Below, in pieces: positions 1 to 5,941 of a stretch of DNA of 6,908 nucleotides (position 1 is its first letter; each line of letters starts with the position of its first letter). Source of the stretch: Acidothermaceae bacterium (GTDB taxonomy: Bacteria; Actinomycetota; Actinomycetes; Acidothermales; Acidothermaceae). Position numbers and translations under genes: made by a program. The DNA lies in NCBI GenBank assembly GCA_025925185.1, contig JAICLV010000122.1:1-6908 (forward strand), given 5' to 3'. The notes beneath the pieces were generated by a model, which saw only the letters and a list, made by a program, of their open reading frames with translations, had not been told where the DNA came from and did no database searches.

Positions 1-977
1 ATGCCCCATGCCGTCGACCGGCCGTTGGCCCACGCCCGGTCGTACGCGTGCGATGCGTTGCTCAAGAACCAGCCGGTCCACGACGCGATGTAGGTGGCGA
101 TCGGCGCCAACACCATGGTGAGCAGACCGCCGGGGACGTCGCGCGCGAGCGTCGACACGAACGGCTTCTGCACGCCCGCGGCCCGCTTCGCGCCCATCGT
201 CCAGAACATCGCGAGCAGGGCGAACGCCGGGATGAAGTAGGCGCCGTTCCACTTGCACGCGGTCGCGGCGCCCAACGAAATCCCAGACGCGAGCAGCCAC
301 CACCGGAAGCCCACCCGCGGCCCGAAGCCGCGGGCGTCGTCCGGGCCGTTGATAGCGGCTGCCCGCGCGGCGACGCGGGAACGCACGTGGTCGCGATCGA
401 GGATCAAGAACCCGAAGGCGACGACCACCCAGAACATCAAGAAGATGTCGAGCATCGCCATGCGGCTCTGCACGTACTCCAGGCCGTCGAGGCACATCAG
501 CAGGCCAGCGGCGCAACCGAACAGCGTCGAGCGGGTCATCCGCCGCGCGATGCGCGCCACGAGCAGCACCGACAGCGTGCCGACGATCGCCGCCGAGAGC
601 CGCCAGCCGAAGCTGTCGTAGTTGGAGATCCACTCGCCGAAGCCGATCATCCACTTGCCGAGCGGCGGGTGCACCACGTACTCCACCGGCCCGAACGTCT
701 CGGGCGGACCGTTCTTGCCGGTCTCGACGCCGTACATCAGCAGGCTCTGCGCGTCGTGCGCGTAGTAGACCTCGTCGAACGCCTTGCTGCCCGGGATTGA
801 GAGCCGGTTGAACCGCAGATAGGCCGCGACGGCGGTCACCAACAGCGGCCCGATCCAGCCCCACAGCGCGCTGTCGACGAACGGCGGCACCAGCCGGGCC
901 CGCAGCGCCCGCGGCGAGACCCGGGAAGGAGCGACCGCGTCGGGCGAGTCGGTGTAGGTCGCGGCCACGCCCGTCAT
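1..977 (-). CDS. pmt: Protein O-mannosyltransferase Pmt (GT39 family), C-terminus outside the window
   Basis: Transfers mannose from polyprenyl-phosphomannose to Ser/Thr of secreted proteins at the outer face of the cytoplasmic membrane; related to yeast PMTs and to mycobacterial Pmt (known for the family). The 325 residues seen begin MTGVAATYTD. They contain a first membrane span (about 37-54), the first-loop acidic pair in FDEVYY (D68, E69; the family's catalytic Asp lies here), HPPLGKW (103-109), SRMAMLDIFLMF (171-182), CKWNG (241-245) and several further spans. The ATG at 977 is chosen because the family alignment starts soon after it and a stop lies in frame 11 codons upstream; only a weak purine stretch precedes it. 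It lies 29 bp downstream of the membrane glycosyltransferase gene on the same strand, so the two are probably co-transcribed. About a third of the protein (relatives are about 500 residues) runs past position 1. No frameshift is visible. Confidence 0.93.
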   Translation of the reverse strand, partial: MTGVAATYTDSPDAVAPSRVSPRALRARLVPPFVDSALWGWIGPLLVTAVAAYLRFNRLSIPGSKAFDEVYYAHDAQSLLMYGVETGKNGPPETFGPVEYVVHPPLGKWMIGFGEWISNYDSFGWRLSAAIVGTLSVLLVARIARRMTRSTLFGCAAGLLMCLDGLEYVQSRMAMLDIFLMFWVVVAFGFLILDRDHVRSRVAARAAAINGPDDARGFGPRVGFRWWLLASGISLGAATACKWNGAYFIPAFALLAMFWTMGAKRAAGVQKPFVSTLARDVPGGLLTMVLAPIATYIASWTGWFLSNASHAYDRAWANGRSTAWG

Positions 978-1006
978 CGTAGAGGCCGACCCTCGGTCGC
1001 CAACGC

Positions 1007-2272
1007 TCACACGAGCACGCGGTTGAAGAAGAGTGGGGCCATCTGCCACGCGACCCACGTCGCCCCCAACATCAGCGGCAGCAGCAGGACCATCGGCACC
1101 CGGCGCAGCAGCGGCACCGCCACGATCACCAGCGCCTCCGCGCGATAGACCGACAACCTCCCGCCGCCCACATACGGGATCACCCAGCCCGCCACGGCGG
1201 TCACCAACATGACCAGGTCGGACGACGTGAGGATGGCGCGGCCGCGGCGGTGGCGGCTCGGCGCGCCGCGCAGGATCGCGAATCCGACGACCGCCAACGC
1301 GAGCACGACCCAGACCACGAGGGTCTGCTCGGCGATCGTCCGCCCGGCGCCCGGAAGTGGCAGCGGCCACACCTGATGAAACCTGGTGGCCAGCGCCGGC
1401 AGCGGGTTATGCATGCCCACGCGGTACTCGAGCCGCTCGGTCATGAAGTAGGCGTTCCAGTGCCCGACCGCCCACTGCGCGTAGCCCAACACCGCAAGCA
1501 CCCCGACGCACACGCCCGCCCCGGCAAACGCGAGCGACGTCCGATGCTGCCGGCCCCAGCGGACGACGACCGCGAGCGCCAGCCCGGGCAGCACCGCCAC
1601 CGACGCCAGGTACGCGCTGCCGGCGAGGGCACCTGCGATCAGCGCAGGCCAGCGGCGTGGCAGCCGGGTGGCGAAGTAGACGCAGGCGAGCATCCCGAAG
1701 GTTGCCAGCGAGATCGGGAAGATGGCCGCGAAGTAGACCTGACCGGGAAACACAGCGGCGAGCAGCACGCAGGCCCAGCGACGGCCGGCCGCGAAGAAGC
1801 CGGAGGTCTCAGGCCGCGCCAGCAGCCAGATCATCAGCAACGTGAGGTACCACGCCAGCCAGGCGATGATCAACCCGGCCGCCATCACGGAAACGCCGGT
1901 CAACGACAGCGCCCGCATGAGAGCCGGATAGCCGGCGAACCAGGTGACGTTGCCGCACAGCCGCTTGCCGGGAAGCCCTGGTCTCGGGAACGTCGCGGCA
2001 CCGCAATAGGTGCTCATGCGGTAACCGTGGCGTGCGATCTTCAGGTACTGGCCGGAGTCGTTGCGGTCCCAGCTGGCCGGGTTGAAGGCGGCCGCCCATC
2101 CGCCGGGCACCCGGCTGGCCACCACCAGCCAACCCGCGACGAAGGCGACGAACGGCGGCCAGCCCTCGCCCGCCCCCCGTCGTCCGAGATTCCACAGCGT
2201 CGCGAAGCGCCGGTCACGGTGGGCGTCGTGCAGCGCCGCGTCCCCAGCCCACGCTGGTTTGATGGCACCCAT
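1007..2272 (-). CDS. PIG-V-like GT-C membrane mannosyltransferase candidate
   Basis: A 421-residue polytopic membrane protein with about nine or ten hydrophobic spans, beginning near residue 40. It resembles bacterial PIG-V/COG5542 proteins, which use a lipid-phosphate sugar. The resemblance lies in WDRNDSGQYLKIARHGY (68-84, cf. the family's WD..WY..IA..GY in the first outer loop with its acidic residue), WFAGYPALMR (111-120, cf. FFPLYP..IR), the central YFAAIFPISLATFG (180-193) and a late GRLSVYRAEAL (371-381) before the last spans. The reading frame stays open upstream into antisense rsmI. ATG 2272 is preferred because GGGGAG sits 11 nt upstream and the extra upstream residues look non-coding. 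It heads an operon with pmt, 29 bp downstream. In M. tuberculosis pmt and rsmI are direct divergent neighbours, so this gene is an extra member of the locus. Acceptor and sugar are unknown; mannose is inferred from family and neighbour. Confidence 0.82.
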   Translation of the reverse strand: MGAIKPAWAGDAALHDAHRDRRFATLWNLGRRGAGEGWPPFVAFVAGWLVVASRVPGGWAAAFNPASWDRNDSGQYLKIARHGYRMSTYCGAATFPRPGLPGKRLCGNVTWFAGYPALMRALSLTGVSVMAAGLIIAWLAWYLTLLMIWLLARPETSGFFAAGRRWACVLLAAVFPGQVYFAAIFPISLATFGMLACVYFATRLPRRWPALIAGALAGSAYLASVAVLPGLALAVVVRWGRQHRTSLAFAGAGVCVGVLAVLGYAQWAVGHWNAYFMTERLEYRVGMHNPLPALATRFHQVWPLPLPGAGRTIAEQTLVVWVVLALAVVGFAILRGAPSRHRRGRAILTSSDLVMLVTAVAGWVIPYVGGGRLSVYRAEALVIVAVPLLRRVPMVLLLPLMLGATWVAWQMAPLFFNRVLV

Positions 2273-3131
2273 GGCGCTCAACACTCCCCGAGGGCTGCTT
2301 GTCCTGGCGGGCGTGCCCCTTGGCAACCCGGGCGACGCCCCCCAGCGGTTACGCGACGCAATCACCGACGCTGACATCATCGCGGCCGAGGACACCCGCC
2401 GGTTGCAGCGGCTTGCCCGATCACTCGGCGTGAACATCCCTGGTCGGGTGATCTCCTTTTTTGACGGCAACGAAGCCGGTCGAGTTCCGCAACTCCTCCA
2501 CGAGTTGAAGCAAGGCCAGCGGGTGCTGCTGATCACCGATGCGGGCATGCCGTCGATTTCCGACCCCGGCTACCGGCTCGTCACGGCGGCGATCGACGCC
2601 GGGGTCGCGATCACCTGCGTCCCAGGGCCGTCGGCGGTGACGACCGCGCTCGCGCTGTCGGGGCTGCCGGTCGACCGATTCTGCTTTGAGGGGTTCCTGC
2701 CGCGCCGCGCCGGCGAGCGCACCAAGCGGCTCGAGTCCTTGCGCACCGAACGGCGCACGATGGTGTTCTTCGAGGCCCCACACCGGCTGGCCGAGACATT
2801 GCGCGCGCTCGCCGAGGTCTTCGGCGGATCGCGCGCTGCCGCCGTGTGCCGCGAGCTGACCAAGACGTACGAGGAGGTCCGGCGCGGCGCGCTCTCCGAC
2901 CTGGCCGCCTGGGCCGACGACGGCGTGAAAGGCGAGATCACCCTCGTGGTCGAAGGCGCCACGCCGCTGGAGGCGGGGGAGTACGACGCCGCGACCCTCG
3001 CCGAGTTCGTCGAGGTCGCCGAGCTGGCCGGGATGAGCCGCAAAGAGGCGGTCGCGACCGTCGGCAAGACCACCGGTGTCGGACGGCGGGCGGTCTTCGA
3101 CGCGCTCATCACGCGCAAGCGTCAGGAGTAG
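2271..3131 (+). CDS. rsmI: 16S rRNA (cytidine-2'-O)-methyltransferase RsmI
   Basis: SAM-dependent tetrapyrrole-methylase-fold enzyme that 2'-O-methylates cytidine 1402 (E. coli numbering) in the decoding centre of 16S rRNA (known for the family). The 286 residues hold the expected motifs in order: GVPLGN (14-19, cf. TPIGN), AEDTR (39-43), TDAGMPSISDPG (89-100), PGPSA (118-122), EGFLPR (140-145), FFEAPHRL (166-173) and RELTK (194-198). A C-terminal helix-turn-helix-like segment (about 253-280, MSRKEAVATVGKTTGVGRRAV) matches the RsmI tail domain. Length is normal for the family. ATG 2271 (MALNTPRG) fits relatives; an in-frame ATG at 2262 would add MAP. Neither has a clear Shine-Dalgarno, so a leaderless or weakly initiated mRNA is possible. 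The open frame running back to 2061 is antisense to the neighbouring gene and is rejected. The start codon overlaps that of the divergent gene. Confidence 0.95.
   Translation: MALNTPRGLLVLAGVPLGNPGDAPQRLRDAITDADIIAAEDTRRLQRLARSLGVNIPGRVISFFDGNEAGRVPQLLHELKQGQRVLLITDAGMPSISDPGYRLVTAAIDAGVAITCVPGPSAVTTALALSGLPVDRFCFEGFLPRRAGERTKRLESLRTERRTMVFFEAPHRLAETLRALAEVFGGSRAAAVCRELTKTYEEVRRGALSDLAAWADDGVKGEITLVVEGATPLEAGEYDAATLAEFVEVAELAGMSRKEAVATVGKTTGVGRRAVFDALITRKRQE
2284..2289 (-). promoter_or_regulatory. Shine-Dalgarno for the PIG-V-like gene, inside rsmI
   Basis: GGGGAG on the minus strand lies 11 nt before ATG 2272. It supports that start over the longer open frame. It sits within the first codons of rsmI, so the promoter and leader of this operon must lie inside the rsmI coding region. 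Confidence 0.5.
3124..3128 (+). promoter_or_regulatory. AGGAG Shine-Dalgarno at the rsmI end, serving a possible earlier metG start
   Basis: AGGAG lies directly before the rsmI stop and 7 nt before an in-frame TTG at 3136. That start would add nine residues (MPVIGNLER) to MetG. It competes with GTG 3163, which has no Shine-Dalgarno. TTG is a rare start and the added residues fall before the conserved domain, so the choice stays open. Confidence 0.4.
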
Positions 3132-3149
3132 CGGTTTGCCGGTGATCGG

Positions 3150-3155
3150 TAACCT
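3150..3155 (+). promoter_or_regulatory. Possible -10 element (TAACCT) for leaderless metG transcription
   Basis: TAACCT fits the actinobacterial TANNNT -10 pattern and ends 7 nt before GTG 3163. Transcription would therefore begin at or next to the start codon, giving a leaderless mRNA. No good -35 is seen, which is common for such promoters. The match is short and could be chance. Confidence 0.3.
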
Positions 3156-3162
3156 TGAACGT

Positions 3163-4806
3163 GTGACCGATCCCGCAGCCGCCCCCGCCCCTGCCTCGAA
3201 GGCGTTCTACCTCACCACGCCGATCTACTACGTCAACGACGTCCCGCACATCGGCCACGCCTACACCACGGTCGCAGGCGACGTGCTGACCCGCTGGCAT
3301 CGGCAGCGCGGCGAGCGGGTCTGGTTTCTCACCGGCACCGACGAGCACGGCGAGAAGGTGCTGCGAAGCGCCGAGGCACACGACGTGTCGCCGCAGGCTT
3401 GGGTCGACCGGTTGGTCGATGAGGCGTGGCGACCGGTGTGGCGCTCGCTCGAGATCGCCAACGACGACTTCATCCGGACGACGGAACCCCGCCACACCCA
3501 GCGGGTGCAGGCTTTTCTGCAAGACCTGCACGACAAAGGCGAGATCTACGAGGGCCTTTACGAGGGTCCGTACTGTGTGGGCTGCGAGGAGTTCAAACTC
3601 CCCGGCGATCTGGTCGAGGGCACCGGCGATTACGCCGGGCAAAAGGTGTGCGCTATTCACGGGCGCCCGGTGGAGCAGTTGAGCGAGACTAACTACTTCT
3701 TCCGGCTGTCGAAATACGCCGACGCGTTGCTCGCCCATTACGCCGAGCACCCCGAAGCGGTCGAGCCCGAGAGCGCGCGCAACGAGGTGCTGCAGTTCAT
3801 CCGCTCCGGGCTTTCCGACCTGTCGATCTCGCGCTCGTCGTTCGACTGGGGCGTCAAGGTGCCGTGGGACGACGCGCAGGTCGTCTACGTCTGGTTCGAC
3901 GCGTTGCTCAACTACGCCACCGCGGTCGGTCTCGACTCGTCCGACGCCGGCGACGCAGCGAAGTTCAAGTCAACCTGGCCTGCCGACGTGCATCTCGTTG
4001 GCAAAGACATCCTGCGCTTTCACGCGGTCATCTGGCCGGCGATGCTCATGGCGGCCGGGATTCCCTTGCCGCGCAAGGTTTTCGCCCACGGGTGGCTGCT
4101 CGTCGGCGGCGAGAAGATGAGCAAGTCGAAGCTCACCGGTATCGCGCCGTCGCAGATCACCGACCACTTCGGCTCCGACGCGTTCCGCTACTACTTCCTG
4201 CGCGCGATCCAGTTCGGTCAGGATGGCTCCTTCTCTTGGGAGGACATGACCGCCCGCTACAACGCCGAATTGGCCAACGGGCTAGGAAATCTCGCCTCGC
4301 GCGTCACCGCGATGACGCAACGCTACTTCGACGGCATGCTTCCCTCACCGGACGCCGCGGGCGACGCGGAGTCGCGGATCGCGGACATCGCGTCGTCCGT
4401 CGTCTCGCGTGCCGACGCGGCGATGCTGGCGCTCGACTTCTCCGGCGGGCTGGCCGCGATCTGGGATCTCGTCAACGCGCTCAACCTCTATTTGTCCGAG
4501 CAGGAGCCGTGGAAGGTGGCCAAGGCCATCGACACCGATCCGGGGGCGAAGGCGAGGGTGGAGACGGTGTTGTACACGGCCGCCGAAGGATTGCGGGTGC
4601 TCACCGTCTTGCTGAACCCGGTGATGCCGACGTCGTCCGCGGCGCTGTGGGAGTCGCTAGGGGCTTCGGAGCGGCTCGGTGAGTTGGCGTCGCAACGGGT
4701 CGACGACGCGGGGCGCTGGGGGCAATTACCGGCGGGTGCTCGGCTGACAAAGGGCGAGTCGCTGTTCCCGCGGTTGACCGACGAGCCCGCCGCCCCCACG
4801 TCGTGA
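3163..4806 (+). CDS. metG: Methionyl-tRNA synthetase (class Ia, single-zinc type)
   Basis: Charges tRNA-Met with methionine in the cytoplasm. The 547 residues show a Rossmann catalytic core with HIGH (29-32, in DVPHIGHAY), FLTGTDEHGEKV (55-66), the connective zinc knuckle C138-x2-C141 plus C163-x2-H166 (YCVGCE ... CAIHGRPVE), SISRSSFDWGVKVP (221-234), YVWFDALLNY (242-251), HLVGKDILRFH (277-287) and KMSKS (318-322). A helical anticodon-binding domain follows (about 365-525). The C-C-C-H knuckle matches the Thermus-like single-zinc class. There is no C-terminal EMAPII-like tRNA-binding domain. GTG 3163 is used as start; TTG 3136 with a good AGGAG is the alternative. It lies 31 bp after rsmI, and its TGA overlaps the tatD GTG in the classic GTGA arrangement. 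The last codons (EPAAPTS) form the first copy of the repeat array that continues into tatD. Confidence 0.97.
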   Translation: MTDPAAAPAPASKAFYLTTPIYYVNDVPHIGHAYTTVAGDVLTRWHRQRGERVWFLTGTDEHGEKVLRSAEAHDVSPQAWVDRLVDEAWRPVWRSLEIANDDFIRTTEPRHTQRVQAFLQDLHDKGEIYEGLYEGPYCVGCEEFKLPGDLVEGTGDYAGQKVCAIHGRPVEQLSETNYFFRLSKYADALLAHYAEHPEAVEPESARNEVLQFIRSGLSDLSISRSSFDWGVKVPWDDAQVVYVWFDALLNYATAVGLDSSDAGDAAKFKSTWPADVHLVGKDILRFHAVIWPAMLMAAGIPLPRKVFAHGWLLVGGEKMSKSKLTGIAPSQITDHFGSDAFRYYFLRAIQFGQDGSFSWEDMTARYNAELANGLGNLASRVTAMTQRYFDGMLPSPDAAGDAESRIADIASSVVSRADAAMLALDFSGGLAAIWDLVNALNLYLSEQEPWKVAKAIDTDPGAKARVETVLYTAAEGLRVLTVLLNPVMPTSSAALWESLGASERLGELASQRVDDAGRWGQLPAGARLTKGESLFPRLTDEPAAPTS

Positions 4807-4894
4807 CTGCCTGCCACCGCGACGTCGTGACCGCCCGCCGCCCCGATGTGACCGCCCGCCGCCCCGACATGACCGCCCGCCGCCCCGACGTGGA
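4785..4894 (+). repeat. Tandem array of the metG-stop/tatD-start junction (about five units)
   Basis: Units, by eye: 4785-4807 (in metG, degenerate), 4808-4831 (degenerate, 24 bp), 4832-4852 and 4853-4873 (21 bp, nearly identical) and 4874 to about 4894 (partial). The core is CGCCCGCCGCCCCGA followed by (TG/CA)TGAC. Every boundary carries GTGA or ATGA, at 4803, 4827, 4848 and 4869. The GTG/ATG is in the tatD frame and the TGA in the metG frame. In TatD the array reads MTACHRDV-VTARRPD-VTARRPD-MTARRPD. The top strand is very C-rich. Confidence 0.85.
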
Positions 4895-5795
4895 TAACGG
4901 CGCGTCGGGCACGGCGGGTACGTCGGGCACGGCGGGCAGGGCGGGTACGCCCGCTCCGCCGGCGCCCGCTCCGCCGGCGCCCGAACCGCTGCGGGTCGAG
5001 ACCATCGACTCGCACTGTCACCTCGACGCGATGGGCGTTCCAGTGGCCGAGGCGCTGCGAGCGGCGCAGGCGGTCGGAGTGCGCCGCGTGGTGACGGTCG
5101 GCGACACGATGGCGTCGTCGCGGTGGTGCGCCCAGACCGCCGCCGCATTCGCCGACGTCTACGCCGCGGTCGCCGTGCATCCCAACGAGACAGCCGATTT
5201 CACCGACGCTGACGCCGACGAACTCGCCGCGTTGGCAGCGTTGCCGAATGTGCGCGCGGTCGGAGAGACGGGCCTCGACTACTACTGGGGTCGCGTCGAT
5301 CCGCAGATCCAACAGGCCGCGTTTCGCCGGCACATCGCGATTGCCAAGCAGATCGGCAAGGCGCTGGTCATCCACGACCGTGACGCGCACGACGATGTGC
5401 TGAGAGTGCTCGAAGAAGACGGCGCGCCAGAGCACACAGTCTTCCACTGCTTCTCTGGCGATATCTCGATGTCGAGGTACTGCGTTGAGCGAGGCTACTA
5501 TCTCTCGTTTTCTGGCACGGTCACCTTCAAGAACGCAGCAACCACAAGGGAAGCGGCGTCCGTCGTCCCGCTTGAGCTTTTGCTTGTCGAGACTGACGCG
5601 CCGTTCCTCACTCCCGCGCCGTATCGCGGCCGGCCCAACGCGCCGTACCTGGTGCCGCTGACCGTGCGCGCGTTGGCCGCCGTGTTGGGCGTCGATGAGG
5701 ACGAGATGGCGGCCGCCGCCTGCCGCAACGCCGAGCGCGTCTTCGGGCTGGCGCCCGCCGCGTCGGGTGCGACGACACATCAGTCACATCCGTAA
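4803..5795 (+). CDS. tatD: TatD-family metal-dependent DNase/hydrolase with a low-complexity N-terminal extension
   Basis: TIM-barrel amidohydrolase-type enzyme; TatD proteins act as metal-dependent 3'-5' exonucleases in DNA repair or turnover (known for the family). Metal ligands and motifs are all present: DSHCHLD (69-75, H71 and H73), VAVHPNE (123-129), GETGLDYYW (154-162, E155), VIHDRDA (189-195, H191), FHCFSGD (214-220, H215), SFSGTVTFK (235-243) and LLVETDAPFLTP (260-271, D265). It ends at TAA 5793-5795. GTG 4803 overlaps the metG stop by four bases with no Shine-Dalgarno, which suggests translational coupling. Relatives begin almost at the HxH motif, so residues 1 to about 65 are extra. 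They are built from three tandem repeats and rich in Ala, Arg, Pro, Gly and Thr. In-frame GTG 4827, GTG 4848, ATG 4869 and GTG 4890 are alternative starts, so the true N-terminus is uncertain; the catalytic domain is not. Confidence 0.93.
   Translation: MTACHRDVVTARRPDVTARRPDMTARRPDVDNGASGTAGTSGTAGRAGTPAPPAPAPPAPEPLRVETIDSHCHLDAMGVPVAEALRAAQAVGVRRVVTVGDTMASSRWCAQTAAAFADVYAAVAVHPNETADFTDADADELAALAALPNVRAVGETGLDYYWGRVDPQIQQAAFRRHIAIAKQIGKALVIHDRDAHDDVLRVLEEDGAPEHTVFHCFSGDISMSRYCVERGYYLSFSGTVTFKNAATTREAASVVPLELLLVETDAPFLTPAPYRGRPNAPYLVPLTVRALAAVLGVDEDEMAAAACRNAERVFGLAPAASGATTHQSHP
4903..4947 (+). repeat. 18-bp tandem repeat, 2.5 copies, inside tatD
   Basis: CGTCGGGCACGGCGGGTA at 4903-4920 is followed by a copy with one base change at 4921-4938 and a half copy (GGGCGGGTA) at 4939-4947. 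It encodes the Gly/Ala/Ser/Thr stretch of TatD residues 34-49. The unit is a multiple of three, so the frame is kept. Confidence 0.8.
4950..4993 (+). repeat. 15-bp tandem repeat encoding PAPPA, inside tatD
   Basis: CCCGCTCCGCCGGCG occurs at 4950-4964 and exactly again at 4965-4979, with a degenerate third start at 4980-4993 (CCCGAACCGCTGCG). The encoded PAPPA-PAPPA-PEPLR is a proline-rich linker just before the TatD barrel. Confidence 0.82.
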
Positions 5796-5803
5796 CAGGG
5801 CAG

Positions 5804-5819
5804 TGTGACCGGGCTCACC
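5804..5819 (+). promoter_or_regulatory. Candidate Crp/GlxR-type operator upstream of rpfB
   Basis: TGTGA-CCGGGC-TCACC matches the Crp-family palindrome TGTGA-N6-TCACA at 9 of 10 fixed positions. It begins 8 bp after the tatD stop and about 230 bp before the rpfB start. Crp/GlxR control of rpf genes is known in mycobacteria and corynebacteria, so the position makes sense, but it lies some 70 bp above the promoter proposed here. TGTGAC (5804-5809) can also pair with GTCACA (5783-5788) around the tatD stop. Confidence 0.42.
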
Positions 5820-5865
5820 ACCAAGGTGAACCGCACCCTAAGAACCGGGCAAACCGCGCCAAAGG

Positions 5866-5882
5866 GCCGCCGATACGGCGGC
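5866..5882 (+). terminator. GC-rich hairpin after tatD, possible terminator without a U-tract
   Basis: GCCGCCG-ATA-CGGCGGC is a perfect 7-bp stem with a 3-nt loop, extendable by a G-U and a G-C pair (to 5864/5884). It lies 70 nt past the tatD stop and before the proposed rpfB promoter. There is no run of Ts afterwards. Actinobacterial terminators often lack one, but the hairpin could have another role. Confidence 0.35.
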
Positions 5883-5888
5883 TCCGAC

Positions 5889-5918
5889 TTGCCGAATAGT
5901 GGATCCATTGGTTACGTT
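5889..5918 (+). promoter_or_regulatory. Possible SigA-like promoter for rpfB
   Basis: TTGCCG (5889-5894), an 18-bp spacer and TACGTT (5913-5918) fit the TTGACA/TANNNT pattern at 4/6 and 3/3 fixed positions. The surrounding DNA is less G/C-rich than its neighbours. Transcription from about 5925 would give a leader of about 127 nt that contains the paired element at 5942-6019. Confidence 0.35.
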
Positions 5919-5941
5919 CGCAAAAGTGTTCGGCCGGGGTG

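Noticed and set aside
48..800. 250-residue plus-strand open frame opposite pmt
   Set aside because: It is very rich in Arg, His, Glu and Gln and low in hydrophobic residues, whereas the opposite strand reads as a full PMT-family protein.
1250..2374. 374-residue plus-strand open frame opposite the PIG-V-like gene
   Set aside because: The composition (Arg, Gln, Pro, Gly, His) is typical of a high-GC antisense shadow, while the minus strand gives a coherent membrane protein.
4488..5780. 430-residue open frame on the minus strand across metG and tatD
   Set aside because: It is antisense to two genes with clear catalytic motifs. Its Gly/Ala/His repeats are only the complement of the tatD repeat array, and it matches no family I recognise.
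5783..5809. GTCACA/TGTGAC inverted repeat around the tatD stop as a terminator
   Set aside because: The stem is only six pairs, the loop is 15 nt and no T-run follows. It is more likely a by-product of the Crp-like half-sites.
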